DNA of 54,264 bases from an uncultured Clostridia bacterium (GTDB lineage Bacteria; Bacillota; Clostridia; Christensenellales; Pumilibacteraceae). Location of the stretch: contig CANPVN010000007.1 in the NCBI GenBank assembly GCA_947581755.1, positions 1 to 54,264 on the forward strand, in the 5' to 3' direction. The notes under the pieces were generated by a model. It was given only the letters and a program-made list of their open reading frames with translations. It was not told the origin of the DNA and did no database searches. Both the position numbers and the translations under genes were made by a program. Below are positions 8,926 to 16,080 of the stretch, in pieces. Within the stretch, counting starts at the first letter, position 1, and each line of letters starts with the position of its first letter.

Positions 8926-9492
8926 ATGGAAACGTTGGGATCGCGAATACGCCGACTTCGGCAATCGTATCAATATTCTCAGGAATATTTGGGAACTTTG
9001 TTGAAAGTCGACAGACGTATCGTGGCAAATTGGGAAAGCGATATTTTGTTTCCGAAAGCGGATAAAATAGCCGAATTATGTAAACTATTCAATGTCACTT
9101 CCGATTATCTTTTATTCGGAACAAATGAAACGAACCGAGAATCCGCTATCGAACAAGCCCAAGAAGAGCAAACCTTGACGACAAATTCCGAAACGGACGA
9201 AATTGCCGCTATAAACTCGGGCAATAAAAAATCCAAAACAAAAATGTCAAAAGGAAAAAAGATTTTTCCGATCTGTCTGCTTTCCCTTTTGGCGTTGATA
9301 ATAATATTTATAACGACTATTATCGGTATTTCATATTTTCCGAATAAATATGGCGAAAATATATATGAGGGTATTGAAATAGTTGATTGCAGATTGTCGG
9401 GAGAGAGCATAACCTATATCTGTATACTTTGCGCGTTGATATTATTATCCGCTATCGGAATTTTGATTTACAGAAGCGTCAAAAAGAAATAA
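8926..9492 (+). CDS. XRE-family regulator with C-terminal membrane segments
   Basis: 188 residues with AAAGGA before ATG 8926. Residues 5-65 form a typical Cro/CI helix-turn-helix (LGSRIRRLRQS ... SQEYLGTLLKVDRRIVANWE ... ELCKLFNVTSDYLLFG). A polar linker leads to two hydrophobic helices near 113-138 (IFPICLLSLLALIIIF) and 165-184 (YICILCALILLSAIGILIY). DNA-binding proteins tied to the membrane in this way are common in Clostridia and may sense envelope signals. It precedes the secreted-protein gene at 9504 by 11 nt and lies close to the ATGTACAT box cluster at 10063-10124, which is a candidate target. Confidence 0.85.
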   Translation: METLGSRIRRLRQSYQYSQEYLGTLLKVDRRIVANWESDILFPKADKIAELCKLFNVTSDYLLFGTNETNRESAIEQAQEEQTLTTNSETDEIAAINSGNKKSKTKMSKGKKIFPICLLSLLALIIIFITTIIGISYFPNKYGENIYEGIEIVDCRLSGESITYICILCALILLSAIGILIYRSVKKK

Positions 9493-9503
9493 CGGAGGAT
9501 ATT

Positions 9504-9974
9504 ATGAAATCAAAAAGAATAACACCTATTACCATGGCGTTGTTGATTGCAATATGTATTTTGATAATACCGTCTGCGCAATCTCAAAATGCCATAGCGC
9601 AGTCGTCTCAAACGACTATAAACAAAATCGAACAAGAATCGTCTTTAAACCCTTCGGGAGTGCTTACGAAATTAACATTGAATTTAGGTTATACAAACGA
9701 TGAAGTGTTCGCAACGGTAAAAAATTCATTTACTTTGCTTCCGTCAACAATAATGATATATTTGGAATTGTACTCATCCTATGATTATCAATCATCCTAT
9801 ACCGATATGACATTGGAAAAGAGAGCATACTGTCCCGATTTGAATATAGGTAGCAGTTTGGAAGTGCGTGTTTCCAAAAACGGCGAAACAAAGTATTGGA
9901 AAGCGAGAGTTTTTTACAAATTCGATAAAAGAGAATGGACGGAAAAAGTCACCGATACCATGCTCTTCGATTAA
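9504..9974 (+). CDS. Secreted protein of unknown function
   Basis: 156 residues from ATG 9504, with CGGAGGA 8 nt upstream. An N-terminal signal peptide (KRITPITMALLIAICILII) is followed by a likely cleavage site near SAQSQNAIA. The mature part is about 125 residues, rich in Ser, Tyr and Thr, and ends in an aromatic/charged stretch (VFYKFDKREWTEKV). No family is recognised. Adjacency to the membrane XRE regulator suggests co-expression with it, and a strong terminator follows. Confidence 0.75.
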   Translation: MKSKRITPITMALLIAICILIIPSAQSQNAIAQSSQTTINKIEQESSLNPSGVLTKLTLNLGYTNDEVFATVKNSFTLLPSTIMIYLELYSSYDYQSSYTDMTLEKRAYCPDLNIGSSLEVRVSKNGETKYWKARVFYKFDKREWTEKVTDTMLFD

Positions 9975-10019
9975 TACATAAATAAAAATAAGAGAATATA
10001 AAAAGTGCGATAAAGTTTG

Positions 10020-10048
10020 ACACACCCCTTTTTTTGGGGTGTGTTTTT
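10020..10048 (+). terminator. Rho-independent terminator after the 9504 gene
   Basis: Perfect stem ACACACCCC / GGGGTGTGT around a T7 loop, running into a T5 tract. Confidence 0.9.
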
Positions 10049-10062
10049 ACTATTTTAAGCCC

Positions 10063-10124
10063 ATGTACATAAAAATGCACATCGATGTACAAAAACTTGT
10101 ACATAAAAATTGTGAAATGTACAT
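10063..10124. promoter_or_regulatory. Five helically phased ATGTACAT-like boxes
   Basis: Palindromic octamers begin at 10063 (ATGTACAT), 10075 (ATGCACAT), 10085 (ATGTACAA), 10097 (TTGTACAT) and 10117 (ATGTACAT). Spacings are 12, 10, 12 and 20 bp, close to whole helical turns, and the last box ends 9 bp before a -35 element at 10134. This layout is typical of cooperative binding by an activator or repressor. Which protein binds is unknown; the XRE regulator at 8926 is the nearest candidate. Confidence 0.65.
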
Positions 10125-10133
10125 TTTCCTGTA

Positions 10134-10162
10134 TAGACAAAACAGGATTTTTGTGTTAGTAT
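10134..10162 (+). promoter_or_regulatory. Promoter P1 upstream of the secreted-protein gene
   Basis: TAGACA 10134-10139, 17-nt spacer, TAGTAT 10157-10162. It sits directly downstream of the five ATGTACAT boxes. The transcript would begin near 10169 and include the 7-codon ORF. Confidence 0.6.
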
Positions 10163-10188
10163 CAGATTGTCACAAAGGAGGTGAGAAT

Positions 10189-10212
10189 ATGTTTTTAAGT
10201 GGTTTCCAATAG
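10189..10212 (+). CDS. Seven-codon leader ORF (MFLSGFQ)
   Basis: ATG 10189 is preceded by AAAGGAGGTGA, an essentially perfect match to the anti-Shine-Dalgarno sequence with good spacing. The frame ends after seven codons at TAG 10210-10212, one base before the -35 of promoter P2. A ribosome binding site this strong on such a short frame suggests a translated leader or signalling peptide. The same frame is open upstream to an ATG at 10117 (31 residues), but that start lies upstream of P1. It may also be the vestige of a longer gene. Confidence 0.45.
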   Translation: MFLSGFQ

Positions 10213-10241
10213 TTGACTTTATAGGTTTTATGCTATATAAT
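10213..10241 (+). promoter_or_regulatory. Promoter P2 for the 10277 gene
   Basis: TTGACT 10213-10218, 17-nt spacer, TATAAT 10236-10241. It is close to consensus, and the start would be near 10248. P1 and P2 would therefore give two transcripts of the same gene, only one of which carries the 7-codon ORF. Confidence 0.8.
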
Positions 10242-10276
10242 CATTAATGAAATAAAATAAAAAGGAGCATATATTT

Positions 10277-11128
10277 ATGAAGTATTTAAAAAAGACATTA
10301 TGTGCATTATTTGTTTTTTGTGCTTTGATAATCGGAACGGCATCACCCGTTTCGGGTTCGCTTGCCGAAATCGAAAATAATGAGACTGATTATATAAATG
10401 AAAATATCGAATATGTTAATGAAGATTCGGATATAATGCCGTTGGCTACTCTCGAAAAACCTACCTGTATTGTACATACCGAAACTCAATATGGTGAGAA
10501 TGATATAAAAGCCGATAGAAATGTTATTTTGAACAATACGGACGTGTATAACATGATAGTGCGTTACGATTGGTATGTCGGTGAAGGCGGCGCCAATCTT
10601 GCGCTTGGGGGAAATGATTTTGGCGGCAGTGTAGGTTATTCGCACTTCGGAGAGCAATTCAGTGATTATGGCTTTCCCGAAATAGGTGACAGGTATTGCG
10701 AGCCGAATTATCTTTACGGCAAATCCCATATAAACGGATCATATTCCGACTCTACTTATCTTCAGTGGACTCATTTTTATAATGAAAAACAAGGGTCTGT
10801 ATTATATGGATTTGACTGTAAATATACCTTGGTGAATTGGCTTAACCCCGCAGCGTTGACAACGAGTGATTTTCCTACCGAATTTGATCAAAGTTTAAAT
10901 TTATGGGAACACGGCGGCGGAAAGACAATAAAAGCTACGATTATATATAAATCTCAAATGTTCCACGATATAGAGGTAGGTATTCCATGGGTAGGTTGGA
11001 AAAAAACTACGGTTACAATGGGTGGAGTCAATTTTACTTTGAGGGCAGGTCCCAAAAAATGCTCTCTTATAGTTGATCAAAGCGGAATAAAACAAGTTGA
11101 CATAAGATTTTTCTTTGGTGTGGAATAA
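10277..11128 (+). CDS. Secreted protein of unknown function, upstream of the ABC transporter pair
   Basis: 283 residues with AAAGGAG before ATG 10277. The signal peptide is clear (KKTLCALFVFCALIIGTASPVSG). An acidic, Asn-rich spacer follows at residues 28-55 (NNETDYINENIEYVNEDSD). The rest is aromatic- and Gly-rich (YDWYVGEGGANLALGGNDF, WVGWKKTTVTMGGVNF), suggesting an all-beta extracellular domain. The acidic spacer ending near PLATLEKP could be a propeptide, but no processing motif is certain. No family is recognised. A long hairpin separates it from the ABC transporters, so it may be their cargo or partner; that is inference. Confidence 0.75.
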   Translation: MKYLKKTLCALFVFCALIIGTASPVSGSLAEIENNETDYINENIEYVNEDSDIMPLATLEKPTCIVHTETQYGENDIKADRNVILNNTDVYNMIVRYDWYVGEGGANLALGGNDFGGSVGYSHFGEQFSDYGFPEIGDRYCEPNYLYGKSHINGSYSDSTYLQWTHFYNEKQGSVLYGFDCKYTLVNWLNPAALTTSDFPTEFDQSLNLWEHGGGKTIKATIIYKSQMFHDIEVGIPWVGWKKTTVTMGGVNFTLRAGPKKCSLIVDQSGIKQVDIRFFFGVE

Positions 11129-11137
11129 GCAAAGTGT

Positions 11138-11175
11138 GGGAAACTGACTGCACATATTGTGCAGTCGGTTTTCCC
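11138..11175. promoter_or_regulatory. 38-nt near-perfect hairpin between the secreted-protein gene and the ABC genes
   Basis: GGGAAAC-T-GACTGCACA, loop TAT, then TGTGCAGTC-G-GTTTTCCC form a ~17-bp stem with one mismatch or bulge. No T-run follows on the + strand (AATACA). It may act as a partial terminator, an mRNA stabiliser or a protein-binding site that lowers ABC expression relative to the secreted protein. Confidence 0.6.
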
Positions 11176-11196
11176 AATACAAAATAAAAAAAAATA

Positions 11197-11987
11197 AAAG
11201 GAGAAGAGCAGATGCAAGTAAAAAATCTTGTAAAGAATTACAAATTGAAAAGCGGAGTAGTCGAAGCGTTAAGGAATATAAGTTTTGACCTTGCGGACAG
11301 CGGAATGGTATTTGTTTTGGGCAAGTCGGGCAGCGGAAAGAGTACTCTTTTGAATGTATTGTCGGGCATGGACTCTTTCGACGAGGGAGATATAATATTT
11401 CACGGAAAGAGTCTGAAAGGATATACGGCAAAGGAATACGACGATCACAGAAGCAATCATTGCGGATTTGTGTTTCAGGAATACAATCTCATCCCCGAAC
11501 TCAATGTAGAAGATAATATCGGACTTGCGCTCGATATAGGCGGAGACAAAGAAGGCAGAAACAAGATAGGTAAAGTATTGAAACTCGTGGGACTCGAAGG
11601 GTACGAAAAGAGGAAGGTTACGGAGTTATCGGGAGGGCAAAAACAGAGGATAGCGATAGCGAGAGCGATAATAAAGGAACCCGAGATAATATTTGCGGAC
11701 GAGCCGAGCGGGGCGTTGGACAGCGAAACGGGCGGAGAGATATTCGGTATATTGAAGGAGTTATCGAAAGAAAAACTCGTGATAGTGGTGACGCACGACA
11801 GAGAGAGCGCGGAAAGATACGGAGACCGAATAATCGAGTTATCTGACGGCAAGATAAAGTCCGACAGCAAAGCGGGATATAAAGCGGAAGAAAAAACAGA
11901 GGACGAAAAGAAGCCGAAAAAGTCCGCAATGCCTATAAAGTTTGCATTGAAAATAGGCTGTGGAAATTTCAAGTATCATCCGATAAG
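11197..11987 (+). repeat. 791-bp direct repeat, copy 1 (ABC ATPase module)
   Basis: Identical to 13451-14241 at a constant offset of 2254 bp, from the ribosome binding site through the ATPase domain to the codons for FKYHPIR. The sequences separate abruptly at the permease region (GTTTGCC here, ACTTGCA in copy 2). Confidence 0.92.
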
Positions 11988-13452
11988 GTTTGCCGTTACA
12001 GTGGGGCTTGCCTTATTTTCTTTTTCCTTTTTTGCACTGACATTTGTTTTTATGACTTATAATAAGGTCGATCCTTATGTAAATGCGATTTATAAACAAA
12101 ATGTAAAATATATTACTATTCAAAAATACCAATCAGAAAAGCCGCAATATGAAGATCAAGGAATGATATATGATGAGGGAATACAATGGTTTTTAACGGG
12201 AGATTCCTATGCCCTGGAAAAGGAAACAATCGATGAAGCGGAGTTTGAATATTTTCAAACTTTGATAAAGTCGGAAGAATTGAGTATGGTAGTGTCCACG
12301 TCTTACTATGTAGCACAGTCACCGTATACAAAACCAATACCTTCGGAGAAGGAAGCCAGGGAAATCGACGAATATATCAAAAATGCAAAAGAACATATTT
12401 CTTCGACTTGTACGGGATATATGTATCTGTCTCAAAAGGAACTTGATAAACTCGGATATGGCATAGTGGGGAGACTCCCTCAAAGCGAAGATGAAATTGC
12501 CATAACCGAGTCTTGTTTTTATAATGTTTTCGGAGAGTGGGACAGCAAAAACAAACGCTATGTTTGGCCGTCGTTTGAAGAAGTTATAAACGGCGAAGAA
12601 CAATTAGTCAGTTTAAAGGATTTTGATTTGAAATTGACGGGAGTTGTTTTGACGGGGTGCAGTAACGAGTGTTATCATAATAATCATGATCATTACAAAG
12701 CAATCATAAGAGAGGGGCAAACTATTTATCAACCAACAGATAAAACTTTTGATAATATTGACGAGACGCTGTTCCACAGCAAAGCGTTTGTAACAAAAAA
12801 ATTTATTTTCGATAATTATCTTTTGACCTATACTTCGAGTATTCTCGGAGAAAACGAAACTCAGATTTTTGTACCCGTGCCGCAAAATAAGAGCGAATTC
12901 AGAACGCTTGCCAAAGCCATAATAAATTTAAATCGCAGCGGAATAAACACGGGTGGACTCGTGTACAGATTCACAAGCACTTTTTCCCAACCTTATTATG
13001 ATATTCGCAGCGTATCGGCATGTTTTGTAATGTTATGCGCTTATATCGGCTTTTTCTTTTTGATATTTACCGTTGTCTTTTTGTTGAATTTCATAACCGC
13101 ATCGATAAGGGGACAGATGAAGCAGATCGGAATAATCTCGGCAATGGGAATGAGTTACAAGGATATATTCAAGATATACGGACTCAGCGCGGGCATATTG
13201 TGCGGCATAGTTTATGTATTGTCTATGACGGTATCGGGAATAATGACGGCTTGGCTCAATGCAAGAGGATGGGAGAAATTATGGTTCCATGTAGCCGAAC
13301 AGACATACAGGATTTTGACCATCGGACCTACGACATTCATAATTATGTTCATAATAGCAATGGTTACCGCGTTGCTCGGAACATTCCTTTCATTGCATAA
13401 AATACGCAAACTTTCGCCCTCCGAAATAATTCGCAGAGGACAAATAAAGTAA
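11212..13452 (+). CDS. MacB-like ABC transporter (ATPase-FtsX permease fusion), copy 1
   Basis: 746 residues with AAAGGAGAAG before ATG 11212. Residues 1-225 are an ABC ATPase: Walker A GKSGSGKST (37-45), signature LSGGQKQR (~139), Walker B IIFADEPSGALD (~160) and a VTHD switch. A charged linker (KTEDEKKPKKS) leads to the FtsX/MacB permease, with one helix near 265-285, a ~320-residue extracytoplasmic domain, then three C-terminal helices ending KLSPSEIIRRGQIK. Such type VII transporters do not move substrate through the membrane helices. They drive extraction or release of peptides or lipids at the membrane face, and many serve antimicrobial-peptide resistance or export. The ATPase half is identical to that of the next gene while the permease halves differ. 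Confidence 0.88.
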   Translation: MQVKNLVKNYKLKSGVVEALRNISFDLADSGMVFVLGKSGSGKSTLLNVLSGMDSFDEGDIIFHGKSLKGYTAKEYDDHRSNHCGFVFQEYNLIPELNVEDNIGLALDIGGDKEGRNKIGKVLKLVGLEGYEKRKVTELSGGQKQRIAIARAIIKEPEIIFADEPSGALDSETGGEIFGILKELSKEKLVIVVTHDRESAERYGDRIIELSDGKIKSDSKAGYKAEEKTEDEKKPKKSAMPIKFALKIGCGNFKYHPIRFAVTVGLALFSFSFFALTFVFMTYNKVDPYVNAIYKQNVKYITIQKYQSEKPQYEDQGMIYDEGIQWFLTGDSYALEKETIDEAEFEYFQTLIKSEELSMVVSTSYYVAQSPYTKPIPSEKEAREIDEYIKNAKEHISSTCTGYMYLSQKELDKLGYGIVGRLPQSEDEIAITESCFYNVFGEWDSKNKRYVWPSFEEVINGEEQLVSLKDFDLKLTGVVLTGCSNECYHNNHDHYKAIIREGQTIYQPTDKTFDNIDETLFHSKAFVTKKFIFDNYLLTYTSSILGENETQIFVPVPQNKSEFRTLAKAIINLNRSGINTGGLVYRFTSTFSQPYYDIRSVSACFVMLCAYIGFFFLIFTVVFLLNFITASIRGQMKQIGIISAMGMSYKDIFKIYGLSAGILCGIVYVLSMTVSGIMTAWLNARGWEKLWFHVAEQTYRILTIGPTTFIIMFIIAMVTALLGTFLSLHKIRKLSPSEIIRRGQIK

Positions 13453-14241
13453 AGGAGAAGAGCAGATGCAAGTAAAAAATCTTGTAAAGAATTACAAATT
13501 GAAAAGCGGAGTAGTCGAAGCGTTAAGGAATATAAGTTTTGACCTTGCGGACAGCGGAATGGTATTTGTTTTGGGCAAGTCGGGCAGCGGAAAGAGTACT
13601 CTTTTGAATGTATTGTCGGGCATGGACTCTTTCGACGAGGGAGATATAATATTTCACGGAAAGAGTCTGAAAGGATATACGGCAAAGGAATACGACGATC
13701 ACAGAAGCAATCATTGCGGATTTGTGTTTCAGGAATACAATCTCATCCCCGAACTCAATGTAGAAGATAATATCGGACTTGCGCTCGATATAGGCGGAGA
13801 CAAAGAAGGCAGAAACAAGATAGGTAAAGTATTGAAACTCGTGGGACTCGAAGGGTACGAAAAGAGGAAGGTTACGGAGTTATCGGGAGGGCAAAAACAG
13901 AGGATAGCGATAGCGAGAGCGATAATAAAGGAACCCGAGATAATATTTGCGGACGAGCCGAGCGGGGCGTTGGACAGCGAAACGGGCGGAGAGATATTCG
14001 GTATATTGAAGGAGTTATCGAAAGAAAAACTCGTGATAGTGGTGACGCACGACAGAGAGAGCGCGGAAAGATACGGAGACCGAATAATCGAGTTATCTGA
14101 CGGCAAGATAAAGTCCGACAGCAAAGCGGGATATAAAGCGGAAGAAAAAACAGAGGACGAAAAGAAGCCGAAAAAGTCCGCAATGCCTATAAAGTTTGCA
14201 TTGAAAATAGGCTGTGGAAATTTCAAGTATCATCCGATAAG
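13451..14241 (+). repeat. 791-bp direct repeat, copy 2 (ABC ATPase module)
   Basis: Second copy of 11197-11987. It begins at the ribosome binding site overlapping the stop codon of the first transporter and ends at the first permease helix. Divergence beyond the end is immediate. Confidence 0.92.
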
Positions 14242-15886
14242 ACTTGCAGTCACTGTTTTACTCGCAATGATAGCCTTTGTGTTTTTCGGAATTTCTTTCA
14301 TTCCCGTAGTCAACAATAACTCGGTTATCATGTATGACACGATGAAAAAGAACGGTATAACTCAAAGCACGCTCCGAAAATATCGTCAAGGCGAATACTA
14401 TGCCGATAGAATACCGATAAGCGGATCCGATTTCGGAAGCCTCGAAAATAAGTACGGCGCGCTTCTTCCCGTAGCCAAATGCGCGAAAGGGGTCGAAAAT
14501 CTCGGTGACGACTATCCCGAAGAAATTTATTATGAGGGACTGCCCGTGGGATATACCGTCATAGATGAAGCCGCTCTCGGCAAATTCGGTTTTTCTCTCG
14601 ACGGAAAGTTGCCCTCTTACGGCGACGAGATCGCGATAACAAAATATACCGCCGAGACGCTTTCCCGATACGGCTTTCAAGAGGATCCGAGGAACCAAAC
14701 TCTTGTCGTTGACGGCAAGGAGTTTACGATATGCGGAATTATCGATACAAAGATAGATAAAAAATATCAAGACCTCAAAGCCACGCAATACAGCGAGACT
14801 TTGGCTCAACAATTTTCCGACGAATTGATTAACGGCGCGCATTTGCTCTTGTTCGTAAATGACCTTGCGCCTTATGTCGATGCGACTTCGATAAAGGGAA
14901 GCAACATGCTTATAGCTTTTCCCGATGACGAGTATAAACAATTACCCAATGTTGACAGAGTCGGACTTTTTTCTCAAATCCCCGAGAATGATATTGTGAC
15001 CTTAAACAGCGACGACGGCTTTTATTTTCCCTCGTCGTTGATACTCCAAGTGTTGTCGCGTTACGATGCTTCGTTTCAAAAGAAATTCGTCGAATACATA
15101 GTCGAACGCAACGGCGACTCAAATTTCTCAGTAAGCGATCGATTGGTATTCGACCTCATCGAGGAGCATAAAGAGGAGTTTATAGGCGGCTTGAGCGTCA
15201 ACTTTCACCTGACGCTATACAACTATTCGTTCCGCTCGTTGCTGAAAGGCTTTTATTTCGATAACGGAAAAAGCCGAGATTTTATTGCGGACAAAAGCGT
15301 TTACGACGAGATCTATGCGCAAATAGGCGGGATATACGATTATTGCGTGATCCCGACGACCTCTATGTCCGTCAAAACTTTGTCCGAACTTACGGACGCT
15401 CATGAGGAAATCTATTTCGGATTGGATAATTATGTCGTTCAAACCGTATCCGATATCGTTAGTAATATAAATACGCTCCGAAAAATCCTCACCGCTCTTT
15501 CCGTCGTCTTTGCGGTATTTTCGATAGTGTTACTGCTGAATTTTATGTCGCACAGCATTTCGGACAAGACGAGTACGATAGGTATTATCAAATCTCTCGG
15601 CGGCAGTAATTTCGGACTTATAAAAATTTTCGTCTGGGAAGGAATAGTCGTGGGAGCCTTGATTTTCGGTGTTTCACTCATTATGCTCGCGTTGACGGGG
15701 TGGTTTTTCAGTATGTATTTCAGCGCGTTATTCGGCACCGTCTATGTCGCGGTTTTTGCTCTGAATTTGCCGATCGCCTTGATCCTGTTCGGCGTGATAA
15801 TAGTATTTTCCGTGATAGGTTGCCTCTTGCCGATAATAAAACTTTGCCGCTTGAAACCCTTGGAATATATGAATAAGGCATTATGA
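13466..15886 (+). CDS. MacB-like ABC transporter (ATPase-FtsX permease fusion), copy 2
   Basis: 806 residues, 13 nt after the first transporter and using the same ribosome binding site sequence. The ATPase half (residues 1-~259) is identical to copy 1. The permease half differs: a helix near 262-282 (LLAMIAFVFFGISFIPVV), a longer extracytoplasmic domain of about 370 residues, then three helices and a terminal LKPLEYMNKAL. The two proteins probably share ATPase regulation but recognise different ligands, or they assemble as a heterodimer like other paired type VII permeases. The operon ends with a strong terminator at 15951. Confidence 0.88.
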   Translation: MQVKNLVKNYKLKSGVVEALRNISFDLADSGMVFVLGKSGSGKSTLLNVLSGMDSFDEGDIIFHGKSLKGYTAKEYDDHRSNHCGFVFQEYNLIPELNVEDNIGLALDIGGDKEGRNKIGKVLKLVGLEGYEKRKVTELSGGQKQRIAIARAIIKEPEIIFADEPSGALDSETGGEIFGILKELSKEKLVIVVTHDRESAERYGDRIIELSDGKIKSDSKAGYKAEEKTEDEKKPKKSAMPIKFALKIGCGNFKYHPIRLAVTVLLAMIAFVFFGISFIPVVNNNSVIMYDTMKKNGITQSTLRKYRQGEYYADRIPISGSDFGSLENKYGALLPVAKCAKGVENLGDDYPEEIYYEGLPVGYTVIDEAALGKFGFSLDGKLPSYGDEIAITKYTAETLSRYGFQEDPRNQTLVVDGKEFTICGIIDTKIDKKYQDLKATQYSETLAQQFSDELINGAHLLLFVNDLAPYVDATSIKGSNMLIAFPDDEYKQLPNVDRVGLFSQIPENDIVTLNSDDGFYFPSSLILQVLSRYDASFQKKFVEYIVERNGDSNFSVSDRLVFDLIEEHKEEFIGGLSVNFHLTLYNYSFRSLLKGFYFDNGKSRDFIADKSVYDEIYAQIGGIYDYCVIPTTSMSVKTLSELTDAHEEIYFGLDNYVVQTVSDIVSNINTLRKILTALSVVFAVFSIVLLLNFMSHSISDKTSTIGIIKSLGGSNFGLIKIFVWEGIVVGALIFGVSLIMLALTGWFFSMYFSALFGTVYVAVFALNLPIALILFGVIIVFSVIGCLLPIIKLCRLKPLEYMNKAL

Positions 15887-15950
15887 TCCCCGAATAAATC
15901 ATTAATATAAACTCCTGTATTTTAATAAGATTATAAAGCAAACATTACAA

Positions 15951-15989
15951 AAAGACGGCTCGGAATTTCTTTCCGCGCCGTCTTTTTTT
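15951..15989 (+). terminator. Terminator of the ABC transporter operon
   Basis: Stem AAGACGGC-T-CGGAA / TTCCG-C-GCCGTCTT followed by a T7 tract. Confidence 0.9.
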
Positions 15990-16019
15990 GTCTCGATGAT
16001 ATATTTTTCGGAATATGCG

Positions 16020-16049
16020 TTGACATAATCGCCCCTTTGGAATTATAAT
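16020..16049 (+). promoter_or_regulatory. Promoter for the M4 peptidase gene
   Basis: TTGACA 16020-16025, 18-nt spacer, TATAAT 16044-16049. Both boxes match consensus. AAGGAG follows near 16069. Confidence 0.85.
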
Positions 16050-16080
16050 TAAAAAGAAGATACCCAAGAAGGAGTAAAAC

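Noticed and set aside
10117..10212. 31-residue ORF starting at ATG 10117 as a possible peptide gene
   Set aside because: Its start lies within the last ATGTACAT box, upstream of promoter P1, without a ribosome binding site. Only the last seven codons have a convincing start.
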